The notes: generated by a model from the letters alone, not told the origin. Numbered from the stretch's first letter, positions 33,620-44,039 are shown. The stretch is DNA of 64,000 nt from Ariolimax columbianus (GCA_036924085.1 JAVGWX010000004.1:42414793-42478792); one strand, 5' to 3'. Program-made: numbers and translations.

Positions 33620-34680
33620 ATCAAAGACAGATACTATCTACCAGAAAGAAGACGAGTTACAGAGAGTAGTAAAAGACATACCTTCACAAGCAGTCCATAA
33701 AACATCAGAAATACAGGCAAAATTAATAGATGATGCAACCAAAAGTTCAGATCCAAGTACTCGCATGAGAGCAGCTCAAAGAACTATTGATGCCTATCCC
33801 GATGAATGGATACATGTATGTACTGATGGATTTGCATTTAAAGCCACCATCAAAGCAGGTTATTGCGTTTATATAAAATACCCGGACGGATCCTCTGATG
33901 AACTGTCTAATGCTTGCGGGGAGGTTTGCTCCAACTATGAAGCTGAGATCACTGTACTTGAAGTCACTTTGTACCATCTGCGGACCGTTTTTGATGCCTT
34001 TCCTTCAAAGGCCCAAAGCACTGTTATTTTCACAGATTCAGTGGCAGCTCTTCAAGCATTAAAAGTTGCTGGTCATTGTAGACTTGACTTTATCCAAATA
34101 TCTCTAGCCATTGACCACATTATCACTTAAAGTATCAAAATAGTTTTGCCGTGGATCCCTGGACACTTAAGCACACCTGGCAATGACATGGCAGCAGACT
34201 AGCAAAGGAGGGATCAAGACAAAAACAGCCACACACATCAACAACTTTACAAACAGCTCAAGCGAACAAAGAATTTGGCTGAATAGATGTGCCATGGGAA
34301 ACACGGGAAGGGAGGTCTACAGACATATGGCAAGCCCCAGTCCAAATGACAGTGTAAATCAGCTCACAGGAAGGATCAGAGCACCATTTTCCGACTGACA
34401 AAACACATCCCACTAAACAAACACCTGAACAGAATTCAACCACAACATACTCCTGAGTGTCAGCTGTGTACACACCCATATAAACCATTGGTCATCATCT
34501 CTTTGAGTGCTCATCGCTCAAAGATTTTAGGAAAATGCTTCTTCCTCTGTGGCCAGATACATGGAACACTTTGTATGGCACTAGACAACAGCTGATAACA
34601 CGTGCAGATACCATTACATGGCATTGGGTCGAAGGGCGAGAGCCCGGATGCTGCTAGATCCACAACAACAACAGCTAACA
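33620..34680 (+). mobile_element. CAA-tailed RNase H LINE, decayed
   Basis: The main frame (33519-34130) contains DEWIHVCTDGFAFKATIKAG (first Asp), NYEAEITVLEVTLYHL (Glu), and VIFTDSVAALQAL (Asp). Downstream frames continue with VLPWIPGHLSTPGNDMAAD (His, Asp), MGNTGREVY, DQSTIFRLTKHIPLNKHLNR and CQLCTHPYKPL, a Cys/His knuckle-like tail. The 3' end is GATCCACAACAACAACAG. It is a separate subfamily from the GAA-tailed LINE by sequence and tail. Stops at about 34129 and 34199 inactivate it. Confidence 0.87.
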
Positions 34681-34734
34681 AGTTAGCAGTTTTGACAATA
34701 TCAATAAATTTACTGACAACAAATGGTCATGCAA

Positions 34735-35013
34735 AACATACTGGTCAAGAACCTCACCTCAGCTTCCTAGTAGCCCTCCATGGAAACGGGCTATTTTCAT
34801 GGCAGCCTGGCTAACGAGGTGAGGGATCAATGTGATCCCCGTAGTAGTGAGCGACATATGAAGCCAAGTACGGCACAATCGCCCGGAGGGTTCCGGTCCA
34901 CCTTCTTCAGCATGCTCGGGATGTGAGAAAAGCTACTGCAACCCGCCACTTAACGTCCTTTTCGGGGCGCACAAAAGAGTAAACCTACTCATTGTGGGCA
35001 TTCAAAACAACAA
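34735..35013 (+). mobile_element. Core-SINE, type C, with near-perfect TSD
   Basis: ACTGACAACAAAT at 34722-34734 and ACTGAAAACAAAT at 35014-35026 differ by one base, so they are a slightly aged 13-bp duplication. The copy is 5'-truncated but keeps the core (GGTCAAGAACCTCACC, CCATGGAAACGGGCTATT) and 3' module, ending GGGCATTCAAAACAACA. It lies 55 bp downstream of the CAA-tailed LINE. Confidence 0.9.
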
Positions 35014-35026
35014 CTGAAAACAAATT

Positions 35027-35680
35027 ATTTATTAGCTGATGTGTTATATATCACTTTCTTCTGAACCAATATCAGAGTCAACTTCACATTCAGATGTCAG
35101 TTCTTCAGAATCACTTGTCATATACTCATTTTCTTTTCAAAGCTAGACAGGTTGCATGATGCCATGGTTGCTGGTGTGTCTCCTGGCCTGGTACCTCTCA
35201 GCGCGTGTTCTATGGTTGAGTGAGTGTGGACTCCTCCCCAGGCTGAGGGCTTTGACTTTGTCTGGGCCTCATTTACTGTCCAATCTTGCCTTCCACTGGG
35301 GTTAAAACTAAACCTTTGGCAAGATTACTGGTTATAACAGAGTCAACCAACATGTTTGTAGGTGAGGTAGACTTGATCCAACTTGTGCAACGTCTTCAAG
35401 AACACTGTCCAGATAGCAAATTTAACATATATTGGTGGGCTATACAGCATGATGTTATTTTGTAATTTAACTAAATTGATATTTATTCAACAATCTTTAT
35501 TTTTTTGTAATTAAAAAAAAAATTATGTCATGTCAAATTGTGTCATTAGTATAAAAAATGTATGAGATAATAGAAAAACATACATTTCATGAGAGCTTTA
35601 TTCTGCTATTTATTATTTAATGTCTGTTTAATGTATATAATTTTTTTGTAAAGTTCTCTACAAATACAATAAAGTTAGCT
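35027..35680. other. Unassigned; small acidic frame on the minus strand
   Basis: At about 35145-35045 the minus strand encodes ENEYMTSDSEELTSECEVD followed by SDIGSEESDI and a stop. Acidic Ser/Glu runs like this occur at the ends of several transposases, but I cannot assign it. Confidence 0.35.
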
Positions 35681-36263
35681 CAAGACAAATCAGATGCATT
35701 CATTAACATGTTATTCACACGACGATCTATGTTGGAGGAAATAATGGAAGTTGCAACACTTAAATTGTTTTCTAGATGTGAATCAGTTATTCTCATTTTC
35801 AAATTATTGAGCTTCATTCTAGAAAGAAAAAAATTTGCTTGCAAGTGTAAGTGCTTTCAAATGACATTATTCTCTTCCTAGCAAAAGTTATGTTTCAAAT
35901 AAATATTTCTAATGAAAGTCAGTTAGTTAAACATCCTTGATTTTTCTCTTCAGATTTGAATTTTCTTTCATTTCAATTAGTTACATTTGCAAAAAAGAGT
36001 GTGGATCTTGTTCCATGTCTACATCAAATGAAGATGAGAGGAAATTTGTATTTGCTTCTTGTGCTTGAAAATCACAGAACCTGGTGTTGAATTCTTCATT
36101 AGAAGATTTAAACTTATCTGCAAATGAATCAAAATCATTATCACATTTCGTGGAAAAAATAAGTATTGTCTATCCTTAATTGACTTTCCCAGAGTCTACG
36201 TTATTCTGAAATGACTTACTGTGTCCATACAGCCATTGAACCAACTGTCTTGAGTATGTAACT

Positions 36264-36390
36264 AGCACATGTGGCCATCACCAGTGCCAACACTAGACAA
36301 GCTCTATGGCAGTGTCGACAGCCTCAGGATGACAGCTGCTTTCTTCGAACAAATTCAAGTTGACGTCTGACAGCGTACGAAGAAGAAGAA
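36264..36390 (+). mobile_element. GAA-tailed RNase H LINE, 127-bp stub with TSD
   Basis: Only the last 127 bases of the LINE, from about GTGGCCATCACCAGTGCC to GCGTACGAAGAAGAAGAA. Perfect 12-bp duplication GAGTATGTAACT at 36252-36263 and 36391-36402. It shows that reverse transcription started at the GAA tail and stopped almost at once. Confidence 0.93.
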
Positions 36391-36409
36391 GAGTATGTAA
36401 CTTAGCATT

Positions 36410-36690
36410 TAAGACTTTTTTCTTCAGTGTTTGTTCCGAAAACGACGTAGTGTCATAGTTTGCAGTGAGACTGCAACATCTCCCTTTCAGCACAACACAT
36501 CCAGTTTCAGCTGACTTTTTTTAAAATACGGGATTTGCTTTTTCTCTGCAATCTCTATTCTTTTATCCAGTGCAGCCTGTTTCCAGGGCCACCTCTTGGA
36601 AGTGAAATAGTGTCTTGGTCAGCTCTGGTTTGCTGATCCTGATGCTGTCAGCTCATTGACTGTGCTGCATTTTCAGCCTATTTGTTCATT
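36410..36690 (-). mobile_element. Core-SINE, diverged type (G-like), inside the hAT fossil
   Basis: On the minus strand: ACCAAGACACTATTTCACTT, GGCCCTGGAAACAGGCTGCA, then GGATGTGTTGTGCTGAAAGG and GCAAACTATGACACTACGTC. Same order of blocks as type G but more diverged, so an older layer. It has been cut into the hAT remains. Confidence 0.82.
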
Positions 36691-37034
36691 AAGAGGAGTT
36701 GTGTTGTCTACAAGAAATGCCAGATCACACAGCCTGCTTTTGTTTACCAACTCCCACATATGTTTTCCTTTTGTGTCCATGAAAACAGATAATTCATCTT
36801 TCAAATCATAAAAGCACTTCATCACCTACCCCTTACAATGCATTTCATAGTAAAAGGTGAGATCTTTCTGTTTGAGTTGAAAATTGTCAAGAAATTTTTG
36901 AAACTGGCAGTGGACGTGCTCTTGACATGTAAATTTATGCACAGGCAGCCACTGTGGTCATATATAAAAAGGAAAGTAACCAATAGCATTACTGCCATAG
37001 GGGTGCGAGGTGTTAGTGATCTCACATTTTAAAG

Positions 37035-37238
37035 GCTTGGCTATATGAGGGTGGCAGCCATCTCCTCTCTCCCTCACCGCTTTTACTTCCTGGACTGAAC
37101 CGGTACCCATTTAAGGCTGATTCGACCTGGGAGATGTTGCGGTCTGAAAAAACATTTCCGCCTCAACTGGGGAATGAACTCAGGACCACTCAGATGTGAA
37201 GCCAGCTCGCTAACCACTGCGCTACACATGTGGTCATG
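37035..37238 (-). mobile_element. tRNA-derived SINE
   Basis: The minus-strand head near 37230 reads TGTAGCGCAGTGGTTAGCGA, holding a perfect A-box TAGCGCAGTGG, and about 35 bases on CCTGAGTTCATTCCCC as a near B box. The body then runs TTTCAGACCGCAACATCTCC and ends with a pyrimidine/purine-rich stretch. This is a single copy in the window, distinct from families T1-T4. The 3' end is not defined. Confidence 0.8.
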
Positions 37239-37467
37239 ACATGGGTGAATTATATTTATTTCGCAAAGTTTTTGTTGGTGTAAGATGCAATGAAGCACAC
37301 ATAAATCATCTGTACTGAAAACTCTGATCTGATGTTATTGACGACACCTACGTTTGGCTCAATCATTGTTTGAACCTCATCAGTTACATCCCATTTAGCT
37401 CCACCCTTCGTAGTGTCATCGTTTTGAAAACATTTTGAACTGGAATAAAAATGAATGAAATTTAAAT

Positions 37468-37852
37468 AACAAAATTATAGCAAGAAGACCCTGACAGTTC
37501 CACTAACAAAATTATAGCAAGGTGAACACTGACAGTTCCACTAACAAAATTATAGCAAGGTGAACACTGACAGTTCCACTAACAAAATTATAGCAAGGTG
37601 AACACTGACAGTTCCACTAACAAAATTATAGCAAGGTGAACACTGACAGTTCCACTAACAAAATTATAGCAAGGTGAACACTGACAGTTCCACTAACAAA
37701 ATTATAGCAAGGTGAACACTGACAGTTCCACTAACAAAATTATAGCAAGGTGAACACTGACAGTTCCACTAACAGAATTATAGCAAGGTGAACACTGACA
37801 GTTCCACTAACAAAATTATAGCAAGGTGAACACTGACAGTTCCACTAACAAA
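37468..37852. repeat. 38-bp tandem minisatellite
   Basis: About ten head-to-tail units AACAAAATTATAGCAAGGTG plus AACACTGACAGTTCCACT. The first is one base shorter and diverged (CAAGAAGACC); the rest are almost identical, with one A-to-G change near 37775. Confidence 0.97.
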
Positions 37853-37899
37853 TGACAATACAACTGAATCCCTGATGACAGACTACTTTATTTTGACTG

Positions 37900-37967
37900 T
37901 GATTGTAAGATGCCATCGATTATAAGATGCCATTGAATGTAAGATGCCATCAATTGTAAGACACATC
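37900..37967. repeat. AAGATGCCAT direct repeats, interrupted by the LINE
   Basis: Three short direct units of TAAGATGCCATYRATTRTAA. The sequence continues after the LINE at 39489 (GTAAGACACATCTCGATTTTAG), so the original block was cut by the LINE insertion. It may be a DNA transposon terminus. Confidence 0.6.
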
Positions 37968-39488
37968 AATTCCTGCAGCCAAACGACAACCCAACCTATC
38001 TGGGAGTCACATTTGATCGGCGCATGACATGGAAAAGTCAGTTCGAGAAAAACCAAATGAGAGCCAGAGAAAGAATGGCCAATCATGAGGAAACTTGCTG
38101 GCACAAGCCGGGGAGCAGACGGAGGCATACTAAAGAAACTGTACACTGGAAGAGTGAGACCAGTTCTCGAGTATGGCATTGCGGCATGGACAACAGCAGC
38201 AAAGGCGAACTTCGATAAAGTTAGCAAACTTCAAAACCAAGCCATGAGAGTTATAACAGGAGGCATGAAGTCAACGCCAATTGTAGAACTTGAAAAGATT
38301 ACAAAACTGCAATCCATGACCGATAGAAAAGACTGCAGAGCCCAGCTGCAGTCAGAGAAACTCCGAAGACTGACTGACCATCCAATGTACCAGAGACTAA
38401 ACAATTTGGGAAATGGGAAACTAAAGCTGAGAAACTTTGCAGAAATAGCTAAAGCAAAGATGCACGAAGATCCCATAAACGCACTAACAACACCAAAACC
38501 CATCACTACTGTACGAAAACCTACCTGGAGGCAGGATATATTTCCAGAGGTGGTAGAAAATATACCAGGTATTGCAAACAAAAACTGCCAGACTGAAAAA
38601 GAAAGGAGAGATACTACCCTAAGCTTTATATCGAAAAGCTACCCAAGCATGGACTGGACCCATGCATACACCGATGGTTCTGTAACAAACACTACACAGA
38701 ACGGAGGGGCAGGAGCATTCCTGAACCTACCAAATGGCAGACAAATAACACTGTCATTCGCTACTGGTAAGTACACAAGCAATTTCAGAGCGGAGGCAGA
38801 GGCACTGAGGGCGGCAGTGGAAGAAATGGTGACACACAAAGAAAATGAAAGCCATATAGTCCTGCTTACAGATGCTCTCGCCGTAGTCACAGCGCTAAAA
38901 AGCCAGAACAACACTGAGCTTAATGACTTAAGAGCAGCACTCTGCAAACTGTGCCAGCAGTCCGCACCAAAAAGGGTAGTGGTACAGTGGGTCCCATCAC
39001 ACTGCAAAATCCAAGGCAACGAGGAGGCAGACAGACTGGCAAAAGAAGGTGCAAGACTACCACAAACAGATACTAGTATGACGTACGAAGAGTCAAAACG
39101 GCTTATCAAAGCCAGATACATGACCACATGGGAAACCGAACATACTGGTTACACCAAAAACGATGCCTATTACCAGTTGAACAGAAGAGAGCAGGTCGTT
39201 GTCTTCAGACTTCGCACTGGCCACAATAGACTGAGGTACCACCTATTCAACAAATTGAAGATAGGTGGTACCGACGAATGCCCGTGCAGTACCGGTAAAA
39301 TGACCGCTGAACATCTGCTGCAGAACTGCCCGACATACGAGGATCAGAGAGAGCAGATGTGGCCATCATCAGTGGAACTGCAAGACAAGCTCTATGGCAG
39401 CGGCGACAGCCTCAGGATGACCGGACGCTTTTTTCGAAAAAATAATGGTTACTGTCTGACTGCGTACAAAGAATAAGAAGAAGAAGAA
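37968..39488 (+). mobile_element. GAA-tailed RNase H LINE, 1521-bp copy with 12-bp TSD (longest)
   Basis: Perfect duplication GTAAGACACATC at 37956-37967 and 39489-39500. The 5' part encodes NPTYLGVTFDRRMTWKSQFE (post-RT block) and, after a frameshift near 38075, one long frame to 39476: RMAIMRKLAGTSRGADGG-like sequence, LYTGRVRPVLEYGIAAWTTA, LQNQAMRVITGGMKSTPIVE, then the RNase H domain with Asp in AYTDGS, Glu in FRAEAEAL, Asp in LLTDALAV and His/Asp in WVPSHCKIQGNEEADRLA. The last residues differ from the 27.5-kb copy because of a frameshift near 39420. The tail is AAGAATAAGAAGAAGAAGAA. No reverse transcriptase palm domain is present because of 5' truncation. Confidence 0.96.
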
Positions 39489-39500
39489 GTAAGACACATC

Positions 39501-40590
39501 TCGATTTTAGAGAAATTAAAATGGGGACAAATTTGCGTCTTAGAATTGAAGAAATACAATATATATTTTTTTTAAAGTTTTTGAAATTGGCGTTATTTGA
39601 GACATCGCAAATATGACCAGCATAAATCAATGGCTAAATGTTTTGGAATAGAGAATGATAAACTCATACATTTTTCCTGATCTACTTATCATTTCACAAA
39701 AAATACTTATCTTATCAAGCAGACAGGACATAATGGATAGCTTCACAGTATCAGAATGGAATTGTTTTACTGATTTTAATTCAAACCAATTACATGGTTT
39801 TGTATAAGTACATAAAGACACAATTTAAATTTGTATAAATTCTTCAAATTTGTTTGCATTGACACATTTTTCTTGATTTGGCGTATAATCCTTAAACCAT
39901 TACTGCAGATCAGTTCAAGTAGTCACAGCCACCAAATCAGATATGATACTACATGGTATGCAATGGAAAATAACTTAAATTTCACCCATTCATGATTGCA
40001 CGTTGGTTTGAAAAGTTTTATGACAATTAGCCAAATATACTAGTTAATATTTTTTCTGTGAGATTTCATATTTTTGTTTAATGTGGGAGAGGAGAAGATA
40101 TCAAAGTTTCTGAATGCCCTTGATGTTTGTTTCTTAGTAAATGTCCCAGATTTTAATAGAAATTCACTCACATGAAAGGTAATATCAGATATTGGATTGA
40201 TATATCAAATTGGTACATCTGATTGATTTCTGGTGTGACTCTTTGTGGGACAGAGATGGGAATGGTTCAAGGTCATACTGAATGAAAATTAGCATTCTGG
40301 ATGTGAAAGAAACCTCTAGAAACAGTACCGCATGTATATTCAAGGAGCGAAAGAAGGATTAACTAATTTTCCCTCGATTCTGAAGATGAAGAAGGAAAAT
40401 AAATATTTTTATATTGGAATTCCATAGTTAATTCTGTACACGCTTTCTCTTGCTTTAAATTGTTAGTGCTCTATCGGTTTCCATCACAGACTTTTGAGTA
40501 AATTTTACTTTTTAGGTTGCTTAATTATTCATACAAAACTTTTCAGAGATGTAAGAGCCTTTGCTTCTCATTGCGAAACTGACAGATATT
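39501..40590. other. Unassigned, AT-rich
   Basis: The first 60 bases continue the AAGATGCCAT block (TCTTAGAATTGAAGAAATAC). Nothing recognised thereafter. Confidence 0.5.
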
Positions 40591-40594
40591 TAAA

Positions 40595-40810
40595 CTGAGT
40601 GCCTAAATAGCAGATAGTTAGAGTGCTTTCATCTTGTGGCCAAGGAGCTGGGTTAAATCCCTGGTTTCAACAGGCTCTAATCTACCCTGCTGTAAATGGG
40701 TACATAACTTACATTTAGTGAAACAGGGTGGGGAGAAAGGAACTGGTCACCCTAACTCAGAAAAAGATGAGATCTAATATAATAAAGTCTCTAATACTTT
40801 ATTCCTGCTG
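40595..40810 (+). mobile_element. tRNA-derived SINE, family T4
   Basis: The head has AATAGCAGATAGTTAGAGTG (A-box-like) and GCTGGGTTAAATCCCTGG (B-box-like). The body shares TAAATGGGTACATAAC, AAAGGAACTGGTCACCCT and AAGTCTCTAATACTTTATTC with copies near 45545, 48530, 48865, 49575 and 58330. It is a six-copy family in this window. Confidence 0.85.
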
Positions 40811-41055
40811 TGCCTGCTTTGGAACTACCATTACCTTTTATATAAATTAATCACACCAAGTTCCAGCCCATACAGCTGTTGATAGGTGTCTTATTCTAAT
40901 ATAACAAGTAATGAAAAGGCAGAATGGACGGACACTAGTCATCATACTTTAGATAATGCAGAGACTTCATAGCTTGAAGTCTCCAAAACTGTAATCTCAT
41001 TTACAGTATCAGCTTTGGGATTACAGCACTATCAAGATTAGATCCTTGTAGATTA
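40811..41055. other. Unassigned stretch
   Basis: No feature recognised. Confidence 0.4.
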
Positions 41056-41059
41056 TTTC

Positions 41060-41285
41060 AGGTTAGGTCATCCCGTAACTGGTGAGATCATTGGGATACC
41101 ATGAAGACACCCCCTACAACCCAATGCCACTCCTCTCTGTCAGCGACCCTGCCTGTGTCTCCTCGGGTCGGAAATTGGTCCATTCTTTTTTGTTGTTCTT
41201 TTATCTCTTTTTGGGATGACCTCTTCGTCGTCCGCCTTGCACCCTGTGTGCAGGATCGTATTTGCAAGACCATTTGATCTCGATA
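41060..41285 (-). mobile_element. LINE endonuclease-RT 3' end
   Basis: Same family as 1098-2003 and 55240-55700. On the minus strand it encodes GARRTTKRSSQKEIKEQ, QKRMDQFPTRGDTGRV and a frame-shifted end, and finishes with TAGTTACGGGATGACCTAACC as in the other copies. Heavily decayed. Confidence 0.75.
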
Positions 41286-41699
41286 TGAGTTATATATGTA
41301 GAATATGTGAAATAACAGTTAATTTCTGCTTATATATGTCAACTTGTATCCAATGAAAACCCATACACCAAAGAAGCATCAACTACACTTTTTATCATTT
41401 GCCTTTTCATAAAGCAGGTTGCATTGCACTACATTAAATGCCTAATGATCCAATGCATTCATTTTTTAGCATGTATTTGTTTGGTACTGCCTCGTTAGTC
41501 CTTGACTGTTCCCAACCTTCATGCATTGCAGCAAGTTGTTTTTAGAATGGTCTTTCCTAGGGAAGCTGTTTAGCAAGACTGTGAGTCGTTCCTACTCAGA
41601 ATTATATTGACTTATTCTCTTAGCCAAGATTGTAATTCACCTTCTGCACTTATTTTGGCAGAGTTTACGTTGGTCTTACCAGGGCAGACTTTCTGTCAT

Positions 41700-41890
41700 G
41701 TCCATGATGGTAGACAACATTTTCTCGCACCTAACAGCACATGACGTGTAAGCAGGATCTTTATTTTACTTACTGTCATATGGATGTGAATTATGGACAA
41801 TTACCAAACAAACAAAGTCACTGGAAGACACAGAGATGTAGCTTTACACAATGATGTTAGGAATCCCAGACAGCTAAGAATATGGATGTG
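41700..41890 (+). mobile_element. LINE RT C-terminal scrap
   Basis: It encodes LLSYGCELWTITKQTKSLED followed by TEM, a stop and LYTMMLGIPDS. This matches the YGCETWTL ... MWFYRRMLRIPW blocks behind LINE reverse transcriptases. No flanking parts recognised. Confidence 0.7.
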
Positions 41891-41929
41891 TTGAGGTGGT
41901 CCATGTGTTACTGTTGGAAGCTACTTGCA

Positions 41930-42140
41930 CTGGATTAATTTAACGCTTGACGTATCTTTAGTGGTGTGTTACAGTAGCTCTTCTTACATCCTGAGTTATA
42001 CTTGAGAAGGTGGACCTGGATCCTTTCGGCTGTAGTGCAATGAAAGGCTCCTCGGTAAGCTCACCACTATGGAAATGACAATGTCGATCTACACCTCATT
42101 GGCCAGACTGCTGTGGCCCATCCTGTTTCAGAGCAAGAGG
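41930..42140 (-). mobile_element. Core-SINE, type C-like (diverged)
   Basis: Shares its order of blocks with 45770-46010: GGGTTAC/TGTTACAGTAGCTCTTCTTAC, TTGAGAAGGTGGA, CAATGAAAGGCTCCTCGG and TGGCCAGACTGCTGTGGCCC. On the minus strand it reads as an old type C-like copy with a truncated core (CTCTGAAACAGGATGG). Confidence 0.7.
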
Positions 42141-43025
42141 TGGAGGTATGTTTCATCTTACATTAGTGTTACTCTTCTCTCCCAGTCCCATATGCTAAGA
42201 TCTTTATTACATACATCAAGAGAAAGTATTCATCTTTTCTTTTTGACATGTTATGAGAAGAGCAGGGTTGGGGCAAACTGTAAGAAGTTTAAATTGCTCG
42301 GAAAAGGAAATAAGAATGGCAAAGAGAGAAAAGGATGGATGGTTCAACATCATGGCACAGGAGACAGTCAATAGTGGAATGAATAAACAACACTTTGTTC
42401 ATGCAAATGTCATTCATGAATGCCTACATTAGTTGGCATGACACATACGGGTGGTCGATCATTTAATACTTGGGGAGATGTTTCTGAAGGTTGTTTTTTT
42501 TTAAAAATCAGTAAGAATTCCTTGTCATAAAGTTCACATTACGAATTGCTATCTACAAATTGCAGAGTTTGGCATCAAATGTGGGTTGAGCAGGGAGGGA
42601 TGCTTAATCCTTTATAGTCCCATGCGATGTGGATTGATGGCCTGCAAAACATTAAATAAAGTCTTATTCTACTTAAATCTACATTCCAATTCAACTTAAA
42701 TCTGCAGTCTGATTGGACTGAAATCTACGTTTCGCTATGTTGCTTAAATACAACGTTAGTTTTTAGAATAATCTTAAATGTGGCAGAATTTCCAATGCCT
42801 TTGCAGCTTCCATTTAATGTAGGGTCTTTTCCGTTATGTCAGTAGATGGACCTAGCATCTTTGGAAAAGTTTTAAACTAGTGAATTTTTGTGAGATGGAA
42901 AACACAAGCTGAGAAATTACTTATTATATGATCAGGCTTACATATGGATATTCAAAACAAGTTAGATTCAGTGTAAGATACACATGTGGAAACTAGGCCA
43001 GACTGGAAAGGGTTAAGAGAGGGAG
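42141..43025. other. Unassigned stretch
   Basis: Contains one open frame of 101 codons at 42069-42374 that overlaps the SINE and has no motif I trust. Confidence 0.4.
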
Positions 43026-43032
43026 CAGGAGT

Positions 43033-43218
43033 GAGTACAACTGGCAAGCTGTAAAAGTCAGCAGTAGTGAGTACAACCAGAAAGCTGTAAAAGTCACCAG
43101 AAGTGAGTACAACCAGCAAGCTGTAAAAGTCAGCAGAAGTGAGTACAACCAGCAGGCTGTAAAAGTCACCAGAAGTGAGTACAACCAGCAGGCTATAACA
43201 GACAGCAGTAGTGAGTAC
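43033..43218. repeat. 36-bp tandem minisatellite
   Basis: Five units of GTGAGTACAACCAGCAAGCT plus GTAAAAGTCAGCAGAA. Since 36 is a multiple of three, the array stays open in several frames and produces a 12-residue repeat on the minus strand; this is an artefact of unit length. Confidence 0.95.
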
Positions 43219-43253
43219 TATTTGCTGACTGAGACTGAGCACCTTACAAGTCT

Positions 43254-43609
43254 TGGCTTGGCTTCGTTCATTCTCAATCTCCCACTACCAAACCCTGAAT
43301 GGGCTTAAGTAGAATAATGTAAATCAGAGAACGGAATGCGTTGTGTCGTAGTTTACAGCTTGACTGCGATATTTGCACCTTCCGGTCCAACACATCCGAC
43401 TTCAGCAAGCATTTTTTGAGTACCAGGCTAGCATTTCCTCTTCGATCCCTTCTCCTTAGCCAGTCTGCCCTGCTGCAGCCTGTTATCCAGGATCACCGCG
43501 TGGAGGTGTAGAAGGGTCTTGGCAGCTTTGGTTCGCTGGCCCTGACGCTAGCAGTCAGCTATGAGTCGCTGACCACTGCAGCTCATGCGCTGCTCAGCAT
43601 CTTGATCCC
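43254..43609 (-). mobile_element. Core-SINE, type G, full length with 12-bp TSD
   Basis: Perfect CCTTACAAGTCT at 43242-43253 and 43610-43621. Minus strand, 356 bp, with core (GCCAAGACCCTTCTACACC, GATCCTGGATAACAGGCTG) and the 3' module. The tail is GAATGAACGAAGCCAAGCC, the AAGCC-type tail also seen at 1290-1669 and 9596-9962. Confidence 0.95.
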
Positions 43610-43681
43610 CCTTACAAGTCTGATAGGAGTACAGTGATATCATTTCTATACAACATAATATAAAGTTGACATCACAATAAG

Positions 43682-44036
43682 ATAAACGGGCCTACACTAT
43701 CTAGAAAAGAGAAGAATTCGAGGTGACAATACAGGTTTATAAGATAATCAAAGGAAAGGATCAATTAGACTAACAAGTTTTTTCAAAATACAACCATCTA
43801 CAAGAACAAGAGTGCATAGATATAAATTAACTAAAGAAAGGTCCAGATTAGATACTAGAAAATATTTTGTTAGTCTTAAGAGTGGGGAATGCATTGCTAA
43901 AGGAAGTAGTGGAGGCAAGGACAATTAATGCATTTAAGAATAGATTGTATGCTCATAGCTTTTAGAGCAAGGAAATGCAAAAGAAACTGGTTGTATACAG
44001 AGTCTTCTAAACTAGTATAAAGATGTCAAGTTAAGT
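43682..44036 (+). mobile_element. TTAAG-tailed LINE, 3' end
   Basis: It starts within RIRGD-like sequence (TAGAAAAGAGAAGAATTCGA) and runs through SRLDTRKYFVS-like codons to the 3' end GATGTCAAGTTAAGTTAAG. Small deletions break the frame. Confidence 0.85.
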
Positions 44037-44039
44037 TAA

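Larger units (their letters stand above)
35685..36850 (-). mobile_element. hAT transposase fossil (GTF2IRD2/ZBED-like group), interrupted
   Basis: On the minus strand 36850-36700 encodes LSVFMDTKGKHMWELVNKSR then LCDLAFLVDNTTPLNEQI, and 36160-35990 encodes SFADKFKSSNEEFNTRFCDF and SSSFDVDMEQDPHSFLQM. The region 35900-35685 gives a decayed dimerisation-like end (KLNNLKMRITDSHLENNLSV). These blocks occur in this order in hAT-derived proteins of the GTF2I-repeat/ZBED5 kind. Between the blocks lie a LINE stub (36264-36390) and a SINE (36410-36690). Many stops show the copy is dead. Confidence 0.8.

Noticed and set aside
37100..37238. Functional tRNA gene on the minus strand
   Set aside because: Perfect A box, imperfect B box, no matching acceptor stem visible; better read as a SINE head.
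42952..43242. Repetitive membrane-like protein on the minus strand
   Set aside because: It is the 36-bp minisatellite read in frame; no start context or homologue.
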